A stretch of 64,000 bases of DNA from Flavobacterium noncentrifugens (GCF_900100375.1 NZ_FNEZ01000002.1:372001-436000); one strand, 5' to 3'. Positions 41,219-50,368 are shown, counted from the stretch's first letter. Notes: generated by a model not told the origin, from the letters alone. Program-made: numbers and translations.

Positions 41219-42442
41219 TTATAGGAAATTATAACCCAATACGATTCCGGCTCTTTGATATTTTGCAGAGAATGAGGTGTTTGATGATTCGACAATCGAT
41301 TTTTTTGAGATATACCTGAACTCAAGGCTGTATTTTTTATAAGAATATCCTACACCAATCAAAATCCCTGCTGATGTTTGGCTTTTTAGTGGAAGAAACT
41401 TTCCGTCACGATGAATCGTAACATCAGCCGATAAATCATACGAAATTCCCAAATTGGTAAAAACTTTTGAATTTTTATTCGTAAAAAAACCATAACGAAT
41501 TCCGGAAGCAATTTCGAAAGATTTGTATGAAAGCCCGATTTGGTGCATCTGTTCGGGAAAGAATGTTCGCGATTGCGTATACGTTTCGTCGCCTTTGAAA
41601 GTGTGATAAGCAGGATTCAGGAAAAGACCAAACGACTTTTTCTTATTCAAGTAAAATTCGATTTCGGCACCAATGCTCAAAGTTGCTTTGCCAAATGAAA
41701 CCTGGCTTCCTGAATAAAAATTTTCAGCAGGAATGCCGATTGAAGCAGTAGATTGAAAAAAACCCGGAGCAATGCGTAACGCGATTATCTCTTTTATATT
41801 TGCCTTTACAGCCTCTTTTTTTACAGGCTTCTGTTCTTTTTTATCATTGTACTTTAAAAAATATTTCGTCAAATCACTTTCCCGATACTTCATATTTTTC
41901 AGGTCTTTTTGCGAAGTATAACTGTTGCTTACATTTTGGAGTAATTGTTGCCTGAAATAATTATTGGTAGCCATATCACCACTTGCTACGATATACCGCA
42001 GGTAAATTAATTGCTCCAATGGCACTTTTTCTGTTTCATAAAAAAAACGCGTAATGCCTCCATCCCGATACATATATAAATTCACTTTACCGGGAACAAG
42101 CAGTTTTAGGAAAAGTTCTTCTTCATGAAAATCAGGCTTGTTTGATTTTCCAAGCTTTCGAATTTCATCCGTACTGCGGTCAATCATCACTTTAAAACGT
42201 TTGAAAGTTACGATATTATCGATTCCAAATTCAGATACAGCAGAAATCCCCTGTTCTTTTAATTCACTTTCTTCCTGTGCTTTATATTCGAAAGTTTTAG
42301 GGTTTGAATTCCAATTGACATCTTTAATGTAACAATTGGTTCTTGTGCCCGCATTAGAAATAAAATAACCTTTTTCAAATTTAAATTGCGCGGATACAAT
42401 TGTTGAAATGGCGAATAGAAAAATGGTAAAGTGTAATTTCAT
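41219..42442 (-). CDS. Putative outer-membrane protein, paralog 2
   Basis: 407 residues with signal peptide MKLHFTIFLFAISTIVSA, the conserved start FEKGYFISNAGTRTNCYIKD shared nearly word for word with the neighbour (FEKGYF-x4-G-x-TNCYIK-x-V-x-W), a YRESDLTKYFLKYN segment matching the neighbour's YTKNDLVKHFLKFN, and a beta-barrel-like C-terminus ending QRAGIVLGYNFL. The two genes are in tandem with a 43-base gap and surely derive from duplication. Function unknown. Confidence 0.75.
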   Translation of the reverse strand: MKLHFTIFLFAISTIVSAQFKFEKGYFISNAGTRTNCYIKDVNWNSNPKTFEYKAQEESELKEQGISAVSEFGIDNIVTFKRFKVMIDRSTDEIRKLGKSNKPDFHEEELFLKLLVPGKVNLYMYRDGGITRFFYETEKVPLEQLIYLRYIVASGDMATNNYFRQQLLQNVSNSYTSQKDLKNMKYRESDLTKYFLKYNDKKEQKPVKKEAVKANIKEIIALRIAPGFFQSTASIGIPAENFYSGSQVSFGKATLSIGAEIEFYLNKKKSFGLFLNPAYHTFKGDETYTQSRTFFPEQMHQIGLSYKSFEIASGIRYGFFTNKNSKVFTNLGISYDLSADVTIHRDGKFLPLKSQTSAGILIGVGYSYKKYSLEFRYISKKSIVESSNTSFSAKYQRAGIVLGYNFL

Positions 42443-42529
42443 ATTTAAGATAATTTTAACAAGGCGAAAGTATATAAAATAGTTTTAACAATTGATTGTT
42501 TGCATAAAATAAAATTCTTCAGATTCACC

Positions 42530-42537
42530 TATCTTTG
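42530..42537 (+). promoter_or_regulatory. Putative -7 box of the ABC-F gene
   Basis: TATCTTTG fits TANNTTTG, 20 bases before the ATG. A TTTG at 42499-42502 lies 27 bases upstream of it, longer than the usual spacing. Confidence 0.45.
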
Positions 42538-42557
42538 CGACTTCAAAAAAATAAACC

Positions 42558-44192
42558 ATGATCACAGTCAACGACATATCCGTACAATTTGGCGGAACCA
42601 CACTTTTTAGCGACGTTTCGTTTGCCATCAATGAAAATGACAAAATTGCCCTGATGGGAAAGAACGGCGCCGGAAAATCAACGCTTTTAAAAATTATTGC
42701 AGGCGAAAGCAAACCGTCAACCGGAAATATTTCTGCACCTAAAGAAGCTGTGATTGCTTATCTACCACAGCATTTGCTTACACAGGATGGTTCGACTGTT
42801 TTTGAAGAAGCATCAAAAGCTTTTGGCAGCATCTTTAAAATGAAAGCCGAGATTGACGAATTGAACGAACAGCTCACGATCAGAACCGATTACGAAAGCG
42901 ACGATTACATGAAACTGATCGAGCGCGTATCCGATTTAAGCGAGAAATTTTACGCGATCGAAGAAGTTAATTATGAAGCCGAAGTGGAAAAGATCTTAAC
43001 CGGACTCGGGTTTGAACGTGAGGATTTTACCCGTCAAACTTCTGAATTTTCAGGCGGATGGCGCATGCGCATTGAACTTGCTAAAATACTGCTGAAAAAA
43101 CCAGATTTAATTTTACTCGATGAGCCAACGAACCACATGGATATCGAAAGTATTCAATGGCTTGAGGATTTTCTGATCAATTCTGCCAAAGCAGTTGTAG
43201 TCATTTCGCATGACCGCGCGTTTGTCGACAACATCACAAACCGCACAATCGAAGTGACCATGGGAAGGATTTACGACTATAAAGCGAAATATTCACATTA
43301 CCTCGAATTGCGTAAAGACCGAAGAATCCACCAGCAAAAGGCTTACGACGAACAACAAAGAATGATTGCCGATAATCAGACTTTTATCGATCGTTTTAAA
43401 GGAACTTTTTCTAAAACTGATGCCGTGCAATCCAGAGTAAAAATGCTCGAAAAACTCGTGCTTGTTCAGGTAGATGAAGTCGATACATCAGCATTAAAAT
43501 TGAAATTTCCGCCGTCAGTACGTGCGGGTCAATATCCGGTTATCGTAAAAGAGCTCGATAAATCGTATGGCGATCACGTTGTATTTAAAGAAGCGAATCT
43601 TGTAATTGAACGCGGACAGAAAGTCGCATTCGTTGGAAAAAACGGGGAAGGAAAATCGACGATGATCAAAGCGATCATGAAAGAAATTTCGCCTGAAGGC
43701 GGAACGGTTGAAATTGGGCACAATGCGCAAATCGGCTATTTTGCACAAAACCAGGCTTCCCTTTTGGATGAAAATGCCACGATTTTTGAAACGATCGATG
43801 ATATTGCCGTGGGCGACATCCGTTCAAAAATTAAAGATCTGCTTGGCGCTTTTATGTTTCATGGTGACGATGTGACCAAGAAAGTAAAAGTGCTTTCAGG
43901 TGGGGAAAAAACGCGTCTGGCGATGATCAAATTGCTATTGGAACCAGTAAATTTGCTGATTTTAGATGAGCCTTCAAACCACCTTGACATGAAAACCAAA
44001 GACATTATTAAAGATGCTTTGAAAGATTTCGACGGTACTTTAATTCTCGTTTCGCATGACCGTGATTTCCTTGACGGATTGGCTGAAAAAGTTTTCGAAT
44101 TCGGAAACAAACGCGTCAAAGAACATTTCGAAGATATCAAAGGTTTCCTGGCTCATAAGAAAATGGAAAACCTTCGCGAGATCGAAAAATAA
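42558..44192 (+). CDS. ABC-F family ribosome-associated ATPase (YbiT/EttA-like)
   Basis: 544 residues with two ABC domains and no membrane segments. First domain: Walker A GKNGAGKST (34-42), signature SEFSGGWRMRIELA, Walker B LILLDEPTNHMDIES. Linker (P-site tether) about 240-310. Second domain: Walker A GKNGEGKST, signature VLSGGEKTRLAM, Walker B LLILDEPSNHLDMKT. ABC-F proteins act on the ribosomal E site in translation control or antibiotic protection; the short linker and lack of extra arms fit a housekeeping YbiT-like role. Transcribed alone, ended by a strong hairpin. Confidence 0.94.
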   Translation: MITVNDISVQFGGTTLFSDVSFAINENDKIALMGKNGAGKSTLLKIIAGESKPSTGNISAPKEAVIAYLPQHLLTQDGSTVFEEASKAFGSIFKMKAEIDELNEQLTIRTDYESDDYMKLIERVSDLSEKFYAIEEVNYEAEVEKILTGLGFEREDFTRQTSEFSGGWRMRIELAKILLKKPDLILLDEPTNHMDIESIQWLEDFLINSAKAVVVISHDRAFVDNITNRTIEVTMGRIYDYKAKYSHYLELRKDRRIHQQKAYDEQQRMIADNQTFIDRFKGTFSKTDAVQSRVKMLEKLVLVQVDEVDTSALKLKFPPSVRAGQYPVIVKELDKSYGDHVVFKEANLVIERGQKVAFVGKNGEGKSTMIKAIMKEISPEGGTVEIGHNAQIGYFAQNQASLLDENATIFETIDDIAVGDIRSKIKDLLGAFMFHGDDVTKKVKVLSGGEKTRLAMIKLLLEPVNLLILDEPSNHLDMKTKDIIKDALKDFDGTLILVSHDRDFLDGLAEKVFEFGNKRVKEHFEDIKGFLAHKKMENLREIEK

Positions 44193-44213
44193 ATCCAAAA
44201 TTTATAGTCATTC

Positions 44214-44248
44214 AAAAGGGCAACAGTAACCAACTGTTGCCCTTTTTT
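44214..44248 (+). terminator. ABC-F terminator
   Basis: AAAAGGGCAACAGT / ACTGTTGCCCTTTT, 14 perfect pairs with loop AACCA and six T residues at the end. Also usable by the convergent VWA gene. Confidence 0.88.
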
Positions 44249-44269
44249 CAACCCAACAAATCAACTTAA

Positions 44270-46264
44270 CTAAATCTTCATTTCGCTTTCTACAAGCCTG
44301 ATGAATTCTGCTTTGTAGCCGTCCAGATCGTTTGAAAAACCTTGCCTGGCTAGTTTTTCGATGTCACCTGAATTTTTGTTTCCGATGAATTTCGAATCAC
44401 GCAATTTCAATCCGAACCAGGCTACTGCTGCGCTGAATTTAAAATCTTCCGTCGCATTTTGAAGCAACGACGGTGTGTTTTTGATGACATGTACCATTTC
44501 AATGCTTTTATCGCCATCGGGTTTTTTATACCTGAATTTTACTGTGGCGAGCTCATCATTATAATTGTTATTTAACGTTGCTTCGGTCTTTGTATATTTC
44601 AAATTCGGAATATTTCCGGTAAAATCACTTTCAACGCCAACAGGCACGATTTCATATAAAGCGGTAACCGTATGGCCGCTTCCGAGTTCACCAGCATCGA
44701 TTTTGTCATCTGTAAAATCTTCAGGGCGCAATTTTCGGTTTTCGTAACCAATCAACCGGTATGCCTGAACTTGTTTCGGATTAAATTCGATTTGGATCTT
44801 CACATCTTTCGCAATGGCAAACATCGAACCTTTAAATTCTTTTCCAAGAAAGCGGTTTGCTTCCTGAATGTTGTCGATGTACGCATAATTTCCGTTTCCC
44901 TTATCGGATAAAATTTCCATTTTGCTGTCTTTGTAATTTCCCATTCCATAACCGAGGCAGGTCAGGAAAACGCCTGATTTTCTTTTTTCTGTAATTAAAG
45001 TTTCCATGTCTTTATTTGAAGAACTGCCAACATTAAAATCGCCGTCAGTCGCAAGAATGACGCGGTTGTTTCCGCCTTTGATAAAATTTTCCTGAGCTGT
45101 TTTGTATGCCAATTCGATACCGGCGCCGCCAGCCGTACTTCCGCCAGCCTGAAGGTTTTCGAGTGCATCAACGATCGTTTTTTTCTCCGATCCCGATGTT
45201 GGAGGCAAAACCAAGCCGGCTGCTCCTGCATAAACTACAATAGCGACTTTGTCCTCTTTGCGAAGTTCCTGAACCAATATTTTAAGCGATTGTTTCAGTA
45301 AAGGCAGTTTGTTGGCGTCGCTCATCGAACCCGAAACGTCGATCAGGAAAACCAGATTTGAAGCCGGAAGATTGTCAGTCGGAATGTTTTTTCCCTGCAA
45401 TCCGATTCTCAGTAATTTGTGTTTCGGATTCCATGGCGATTCGCTGTATTCGGTATTGATCGAAAACGGATTGCTGTTCAAAGGCTGCGGATACGTATAT
45501 TTGAAAAAGTTGATCATTTCTTCCACGCGAACCGCATCTGCCGGAACAGTTTGCCCGTTGTTGATGAAACGGCGAACGTTGGTATAAGAAGCGTTGTCAA
45601 CATCAATCGAAAATGTCGAAAGTGGAGCGTTTTTAGGCGTTTCAAACGGATTTTCGACGAACGAATCATAATCTTCATTGGCAACCGGAACCGGAACCGG
45701 AACCATCGTGTCGTAATGACGGTTTTTAATTTCAGATTCAGACTTTTGGACACTCGTGTAGCCGCGTAAAATGATATTTTGGTTTGCTTTGGCATTCGAA
45801 ACCTGAACTCCGGCAACCTTCCCTGATAATTGCCCTTTATAAGCTTTGTCAGCACTGATTTTTTGGGTTGCATATCCCAAAGATTTTTTCTCTCTTCTCA
45901 CGCCGGTTGCGGTAACGACAACTTCCTGAAGCGATTGATTATCGTCTTCTAAAGTCACATTGATGATGACACTCGTTTTAGCAATTTTCACTTCTTTGCT
46001 TTTCATTCCGAGAAAGCTAAAAACCAAGACCTGATTTTCTTTAACCTTGATCGTGTATTTTCCGTTGAAGTCGGCTTGCACACCGATATTTGTCCCTTTA
46101 ATGGAAACAAACGCCCCCGGAACAGGAGTTTTTTGCGTGTCACTAACCGTTCCGGTAATGGTTTTTTCTGTTTCTGTAGTTTGCAATGTGCTTGTTTTTA
46201 CATCGAATGAACCGAAAAGTAAAAGCATGGCGATGCCTGATGAAAAGATTTTCAAATTTTTCAT
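44270..46264 (-). CDS. VWA-domain protein with CarboxypepD_reg-like and plug-like N-terminus (YfbK type)
   Basis: 664-residue exported protein. After the N-terminal hydrophobic segment (about 8-20) comes a carboxypeptidase-D regulatory-like beta domain (about 34-105, ITGTVSDTQKTPVPGAFVSI) followed by LQEVVVTATGVRREKKSLGY and LSGKVAGVQVSNAKANQNI then ILRGY, a sequence run typical of the N-terminus and plug of SusC-type TonB receptors. Then the YfbK N-terminal region (TFSIDVDNASYTNVRRFINN), a VWA domain with an intact MIDAS (D309-V-S311-G-S313) and the DUF3520 C-terminal part. Last gene of the sigma / plug / VWA operon (29 bases after the previous stop). Function unknown. Confidence 0.9.
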   Translation of the reverse strand: MKNLKIFSSGIAMLLLFGSFDVKTSTLQTTETEKTITGTVSDTQKTPVPGAFVSIKGTNIGVQADFNGKYTIKVKENQVLVFSFLGMKSKEVKIAKTSVIINVTLEDDNQSLQEVVVTATGVRREKKSLGYATQKISADKAYKGQLSGKVAGVQVSNAKANQNIILRGYTSVQKSESEIKNRHYDTMVPVPVPVANEDYDSFVENPFETPKNAPLSTFSIDVDNASYTNVRRFINNGQTVPADAVRVEEMINFFKYTYPQPLNSNPFSINTEYSESPWNPKHKLLRIGLQGKNIPTDNLPASNLVFLIDVSGSMSDANKLPLLKQSLKILVQELRKEDKVAIVVYAGAAGLVLPPTSGSEKKTIVDALENLQAGGSTAGGAGIELAYKTAQENFIKGGNNRVILATDGDFNVGSSSNKDMETLITEKRKSGVFLTCLGYGMGNYKDSKMEILSDKGNGNYAYIDNIQEANRFLGKEFKGSMFAIAKDVKIQIEFNPKQVQAYRLIGYENRKLRPEDFTDDKIDAGELGSGHTVTALYEIVPVGVESDFTGNIPNLKYTKTEATLNNNYNDELATVKFRYKKPDGDKSIEMVHVIKNTPSLLQNATEDFKFSAAVAWFGLKLRDSKFIGNKNSGDIEKLARQGFSNDLDGYKAEFIRLVESEMKI

Positions 46265-46293
46265 GATGTTGAATTTAAGATGTTAGTATTGGA

Positions 46294-47220
46294 TTATTTG
46301 CCTTTGTCGGCGGCCTGGTTCACAGGTTTCTGGTTTTTGGTGGAAATGATGACAACGCCTTTGCTGCCTTTTTTTCCGTAAGCTTCGATTGCCTTTTCGC
46401 CCTGCAGGATTGAAACGCTCTCGATTTCCTGTTTGTTCAACGGTGCATAAGGACTTGTTGGGTTTGGTCCGAAAAGTTCTTCTTCTAAATAATAATGACC
46501 GTTGATAATGTATAATGGTTCTTTTAAAACAACAATATCGTCGATATCGTCGTTTTTTAATTTTTCCTTGTCGGCGAGTCCGTTTTTGCTGACATTTCCA
46601 TCGATGACCACCAGCGGATCATTTTTTTTGTCTGCCTGTGGCATTGGGGTTTTAGAAATTTCTTCTTTACGGGAAACACTTAATGCAGCATTTTTCCTGC
46701 GTTTGATAAAATCAGATTCATTGTTTCCAACTTCGTATGCGACTTTGCTTTCCGGAAATTGTTCCGATTTTGCTTTCGGAATTGCCATTGCATTAGGTTT
46801 TGCGGTTTTTAAAGCATTTCCAACAGCAACTTCAGTTCTTGTATTGATTTGTTCTTTTAAAATTTCTGATGCTTCTGGTTTTATAACCGGATTGGCTTTA
46901 TCCTGGGTTGCGATTTCTTGTTTTTGAACAGATTCTATTGTCGGATTTCCTTTGTTGATCGTATCATTCACCGTGATTTCATTTGCCCGAGCAACTATGT
47001 TTTCTTTCGGTTTGAACAATTGGTAACCAACAGTAAATAGCAATAAAAATGAAGCGGCAACGGCAATTTTTTTCCAAAGATGGTTTTCTTTCTGAAGTAC
47101 TTTATGGTCAAGTTTGTCTTCAACGCGCGACCAGACTTTATCAAATGCCGCAAAGTCCTTCTCTTCCTGCTTTTGCGCAGCATCTTTAATCTGGTTGAAT
47201 AATTTATCGTGATTGTCCAT
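46294..47220 (-). CDS. Putative membrane anti-sigma partner with TonB-plug-like C-terminus
   Basis: 308 residues: cytoplasmic N-terminus (about 1-48) with DKVWSRVEDKLDHKV, one membrane segment (WKKIAVAASFLLLFTVGYQL, about 49-68), a low-complexity periplasmic stretch and a C-terminal segment (about 200-308) with PLYIINGHYYLEEELFG, LNKQEIESVSILQGEKAIEA and YGKKGSKGVVIISTK, closely like the plug of SusC-type receptors. Lying two bases after an ECF sigma gene, the topology suits an anti-sigma factor, but no zinc-binding ZAS motif is visible, so this is inferred from position only. Confidence 0.75.
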   Translation of the reverse strand: MDNHDKLFNQIKDAAQKQEEKDFAAFDKVWSRVEDKLDHKVLQKENHLWKKIAVAASFLLLFTVGYQLFKPKENIVARANEITVNDTINKGNPTIESVQKQEIATQDKANPVIKPEASEILKEQINTRTEVAVGNALKTAKPNAMAIPKAKSEQFPESKVAYEVGNNESDFIKRRKNAALSVSRKEEISKTPMPQADKKNDPLVVIDGNVSKNGLADKEKLKNDDIDDIVVLKEPLYIINGHYYLEEELFGPNPTSPYAPLNKQEIESVSILQGEKAIEAYGKKGSKGVVIISTKNQKPVNQAADKGK

Positions 47221-47222
47221 GA

Positions 47223-47759
47223 CTATCGTGCTTTTTGGTAATACATTTTGTTGACTAAATCTTTGAGCTTTGTTTTGGAAACGTTGAGCTGCGATTTGGA
47301 TGTGCCTTCTGAAATTTGTAGCATTTCGGCGATTTCTTTATGTGTGTAACCTTCTATGACAAAGAGATTGAAAATCGTGCTACAGCCTTCGGGAATTAAA
47401 TTCAGCAAATTGAGCAAATCTTCTTCTTCAAGATCGGTGATTTCTGCGGTAATTGGCTGTGAAGCCAATTCGATATCATCCAGATACATATTGAAATTTA
47501 CTTTTTGCCTAATCATCATCAAACATTGGTTGACTGTGATTTTTCGTGCCCAGCCTTCAAAAGCGTCGGCTTCTTTGAGTTTGTCGATTTTTGTGAAAAT
47601 GGTGTAAAACGAATCGGCAAGGACATCTTCGATTTCTTCTTCTTTTTTGAGGTAGCGTTTGCACGTATGATAAAGTTTCGGCGACATAAACTCATAAAGC
47701 TGCCGCTGTGCGTCCCGTTGCATTTTCCTACAAGCTGATATGAGATTTTCGTTGATCAC
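47223..47759 (-). CDS. ECF RNA polymerase sigma factor
   Basis: 178 residues: region 2 (SFYTIFTKIDKLKEADAFEG, WARKITVNQCLMMIRQKV) and region 4 with the helix-turn-helix VIEGYTHKEIAEMLQISEGT then SKSQLNVSKTKLKDLV. First gene of a three-gene run with the plug-type membrane protein and the VWA protein. Likely envelope-signal-responsive. The 100-base gap upstream shows no clear -7 box. Confidence 0.94.
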   Translation of the reverse strand: MINENLISACRKMQRDAQRQLYEFMSPKLYHTCKRYLKKEEEIEDVLADSFYTIFTKIDKLKEADAFEGWARKITVNQCLMMIRQKVNFNMYLDDIELASQPITAEITDLEEEDLLNLLNLIPEGCSTIFNLFVIEGYTHKEIAEMLQISEGTSKSQLNVSKTKLKDLVNKMYYQKAR

Positions 47760-47866
47760 AAGTTTCCGTTTATACTAAGAGTAAAAAAGAGGGCAAAAGG
47801 TTGGGACGCTATTTGATTTTTTTTGAAATATTTTTTAAAACCCAGTAAATGCTGATGCTCGCAAGA

Positions 47867-48700
47867 TTATTTTTTTAGCGTTAATTTGTAAAAATCAGAT
47901 TGCTGCATATCGGTATCGTTGTCTTCGCAGAGTAAAAATGTGATTTCTGTATCGGTTTTTGAGTACAGTGCCAAACCTTCAAATTTGTGTTTGTCTGAAA
48001 TTTGTTGTGTGAATTGGATTTTCATGGTTTCAATATTAATGCTTCCAATGACACTTCCAAGCACTTCGCCATCTTCATAAGTGGATTTGGAATCTTCGGC
48101 TGCAGCGAGAAAATACAAATGGTTGTCGATCAATAATGCATCAGTGAATGAGGTTCGGACGCCTTTAATTTGGGGCAATTTGAAATCATTTGATAAAATC
48201 GTAAAACCGTTTTCGAGCGTTTTTCCATCAACGGTAAATAAGATATTTTTTCCTTTTGAACCGTTTCCGCGTTGCAGGAAATACCAGGTTTCGCCTGATA
48301 ATGCCACGCCTTCGATATTGAAATCTTCAGGTTTGATGTTTCCAAAGCTTTGCATAGATAAATACAAATCGGTTAAATCAGTTGTTTTGACAGCAGTTTT
48401 GGATATTTTGTCAAACTGTACCATTTTGTTCCGGTTTTCGGTAGAGCCGGATCCGAAAATGTAGAAATTATCATTGTCTGAAGCCATGGCTTCAAAATCA
48501 GGCTTTTGTTTTTTGGGAATGTTTGCTGCTGCGTTTGGAATCAGGGAATAACTTCTCAAGTCTTTGGTTCCGATTTGGTAATCGTATAAAAATCCGCTGT
48601 TGTCGCCAATTACGGAAACCGAATCGTCTTTATAGAATAAGCCGGAAGCCGATCCGATCCCGATAATCTGGAATAATAACTCAAGTGTGAATTTTTGCAT
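47867..48700 (-). CDS. DUF6929 family protein
   Basis: 277 residues starting MQKFTLELLFQIIGIGSASG, followed by a beta-propeller-like sequence (FYKDDSVSVIGDNSGFLYDY, KPDFEAMASDNDNFYIFGSG, NIEGVALSGETWYFLQRGNG, KFEGLALYSKTDTEITFLLC). I recall this as DUF6929. The reading frame is open for 26 more codons upstream, but that part lies inside dispersed element copy G (48709-48819), so I set the start at the ATG at 48700. Role unknown; the NxEGVA and KFEGLAL motifs resemble SdiA-regulated/esterase-like propellers. Confidence 0.78.
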   Translation of the reverse strand: MQKFTLELLFQIIGIGSASGLFYKDDSVSVIGDNSGFLYDYQIGTKDLRSYSLIPNAAANIPKKQKPDFEAMASDNDNFYIFGSGSTENRNKMVQFDKISKTAVKTTDLTDLYLSMQSFGNIKPEDFNIEGVALSGETWYFLQRGNGSKGKNILFTVDGKTLENGFTILSNDFKLPQIKGVRTSFTDALLIDNHLYFLAAAEDSKSTYEDGEVLGSVIGSINIETMKIQFTQQISDKHKFEGLALYSKTDTEITFLLCEDNDTDMQQSDFYKLTLKK

Positions 48701-48708
48701 GAGGTTCG

Positions 48709-48819
48709 TTTTAGCCCGGATGGAAGCGGCATCCTTTTTTGTTTGAGACGAAATCTGATTTCGGATAGAAATTTCCAAACAAAAAAGATACAGCGCACAG
48801 CCGGAAATAGCTCCTAAAA
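48709..48819 (-). repeat. Dispersed palindromic element, copy G
   Basis: Opens TTTTAGCCCGGATGGAAGCG and GCATCCTTTTTTG; closes AAAAAAGATACAGCGCACAG then CCGGAAATAGCTCC and TAAAA. The centre GTTTGAGACGAAATC...GATTTCGG...CCAAAC forms its own inverted pair. Ends are TTTTAG/CTAAAA. It sits in the divergent gap between the DUF6929 and PPK2 genes. Confidence 0.72.
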
Positions 48820-48848
48820 TTACTTATATTTACTTATAAAACACAATT

Positions 48849-49739
48849 ATGAAGACAATTCACACAGCCGATTTTGAAGTTCGCGATCCAGTTTCCCTTA
48901 TTGATATGCAAACGTTGCTCAATTTGCACATGGATGAAGATGACATCAAAGACAAACTCAAAAAAACACGTAGAAAAATCAGCGATATTCAGGATGTGAT
49001 GTACGCGCAAAATAAATACAGCGTCCTGATTTGCCTTCAGGGCATGGATACTTCGGGAAAAGACAGCCTGATAAGGGAAGTTTTTAAGGAATTTAATCCA
49101 CGTGGCGTTGTGGTCAGCAGTTTTAAAACCCCGAACACGAATGAATTGGAGCACGATTATTTGTGGCGGCATTATATAGCGTTGCCCGAGCGTGGGAAAT
49201 TTGGTGTTTTTAACCGCACATATTATGAAAATGTACTGGTAACGCGCGTTCACAAGCAGTATATTATGAATGAAAATCTGCCGGAAATTACATCAGTAGA
49301 TGATATAACAGAAGAATTCTGGGAAAAACGGATGGAACAGATCGTTAATTTTGAAAAGCATATTGTTGATAATGGCACGATCGTTCTAAAATTTTTCCTC
49401 CATTTGGGAAAAGAGGAGCAAAGGCAGCGGCTGTTGCGCCGGCTTGAAGAAGCAAAGCACAACTGGAAATTTTCGCCTGGCGATTTGAAAGAACGGGAAT
49501 ATTGGGAAGATTATCAAAAGTATTACGAAGAAGCCATTAATGCCACTTCAAGGGAAACGGCTCCGTGGTTTGTGATTCCTGCCGACGATAAAGAGACCGC
49601 ACGATTAATCGTAGCGAAAATCATTCTTGATCGCCTTGAACAATATGTTGACATACAGGAACCGCCGCTTGATATTGAAATTAAAACGCACATTTCAGAA
49701 TACAAAGACGCTTTGGAAAAAGAAGAAAAGCCCGAATAA
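48849..49739 (+). CDS. PPK2-family polyphosphate:nucleotide phosphotransferase
   Basis: 296 residues. The P-loop region is LQGMDTSGKDSLIREVF (Walker A 65-73), followed by FNPRGVVVSSFKTPNTNELE, the lid and Walker B region GKFGVFNRTYYENVLVTRVH and HLGKEEQRQRLLRR. It transfers phosphate between polyphosphate and nucleotides; the length and motifs fit the PPK2 class III-like TIGR03709 group, which can phosphorylate AMP and ADP. Its stop codon lies in the loop of its terminator hairpin. Divergent from the DUF6929 gene. Confidence 0.92.
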   Translation: MKTIHTADFEVRDPVSLIDMQTLLNLHMDEDDIKDKLKKTRRKISDIQDVMYAQNKYSVLICLQGMDTSGKDSLIREVFKEFNPRGVVVSSFKTPNTNELEHDYLWRHYIALPERGKFGVFNRTYYENVLVTRVHKQYIMNENLPEITSVDDITEEFWEKRMEQIVNFEKHIVDNGTIVLKFFLHLGKEEQRQRLLRRLEEAKHNWKFSPGDLKEREYWEDYQKYYEEAINATSRETAPWFVIPADDKETARLIVAKIILDRLEQYVDIQEPPLDIEIKTHISEYKDALEKEEKPE

Positions 49740-49752
49740 ATCCGGGCTTTTC
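49725..49752 (+). terminator. PPK2 terminator overlapping the stop codon
   Basis: GAAAAGCCCG / CGGGCTTTTC hairpin whose loop includes the TAA stop (49737-49739). Confidence 0.8.
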
Positions 49753-49792
49753 AAGGGTTTTGAGTTAGTTGTGTGTTGTTGTTTTATTGTAG

Positions 49793-50368
49793 TTAAAGTT
49801 TAAAGCCGTAGGCGATGCGCAGGGCAACTTGCCCGGTTTCAAATTCGGTATAGTGTTCGTATCGTGCGCTGATGTCGATCCATTTGTTGGCATAACCAAT
49901 TCCGGGAGACAAAATCACTGTGGTGTTTTCAGCGTATGGATTTTGTTTGCTTACAACAAATCCGGCACCGGCTTCACCCAATGCATAAAAGCTGTCGCCC
50001 CAGAAAAATGCTTTAAAACCTGCTTTTACCGGAATCATCCCAATGTCTTTCGCGTTGTAATATTCCTGTAAATTGTCATCTACAAAAAAGTGATCATAAC
50101 CTGTTGTTAAAGTGATCGATGTTCTTTTCGACAAGTCATATTGCAGCCTGACATCGGCACCTAAAGCCAGTCCGTCAAAATAATCATCGTCTAAAACATA
50201 ACCTGCGTTCAATCCAAATCCAAGGCGAAATCCCTGGTCGTAATTCTGCGTATCTCCAATTACTGAAGTTGTCGTGGTTGTAGTCGTTTCCTGTGCGTTC
50301 ACATGAGTTCCTGCCAAAAGCAAAATTCCAAATGCAAACAGCCCTTTAATTTTTGCTGTAGTGTTCAT
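49793..50368 (-). CDS. Outer-membrane beta-barrel protein
   Basis: 191 residues from the ATG at 50368: signal peptide MNTTAKIKGLFAFGILLLAG with cleavage near VNAQE, a Thr-rich linker (TTTTTTSV) and beta strands with alternating aromatics (YDQGFRLGFGLNAGYVLDDD, LQYDLSKRTSITLTTGYDHF) ending VALRIAYGFKL. It resembles small OmpA/PorT-like barrels of eight strands. Upstream gap of 370 bases contains no gene; function unknown. Confidence 0.85.
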   Translation of the reverse strand: MNTTAKIKGLFAFGILLLAGTHVNAQETTTTTTTSVIGDTQNYDQGFRLGFGLNAGYVLDDDYFDGLALGADVRLQYDLSKRTSITLTTGYDHFFVDDNLQEYYNAKDIGMIPVKAGFKAFFWGDSFYALGEAGAGFVVSKQNPYAENTTVILSPGIGYANKWIDISARYEHYTEFETGQVALRIAYGFKL

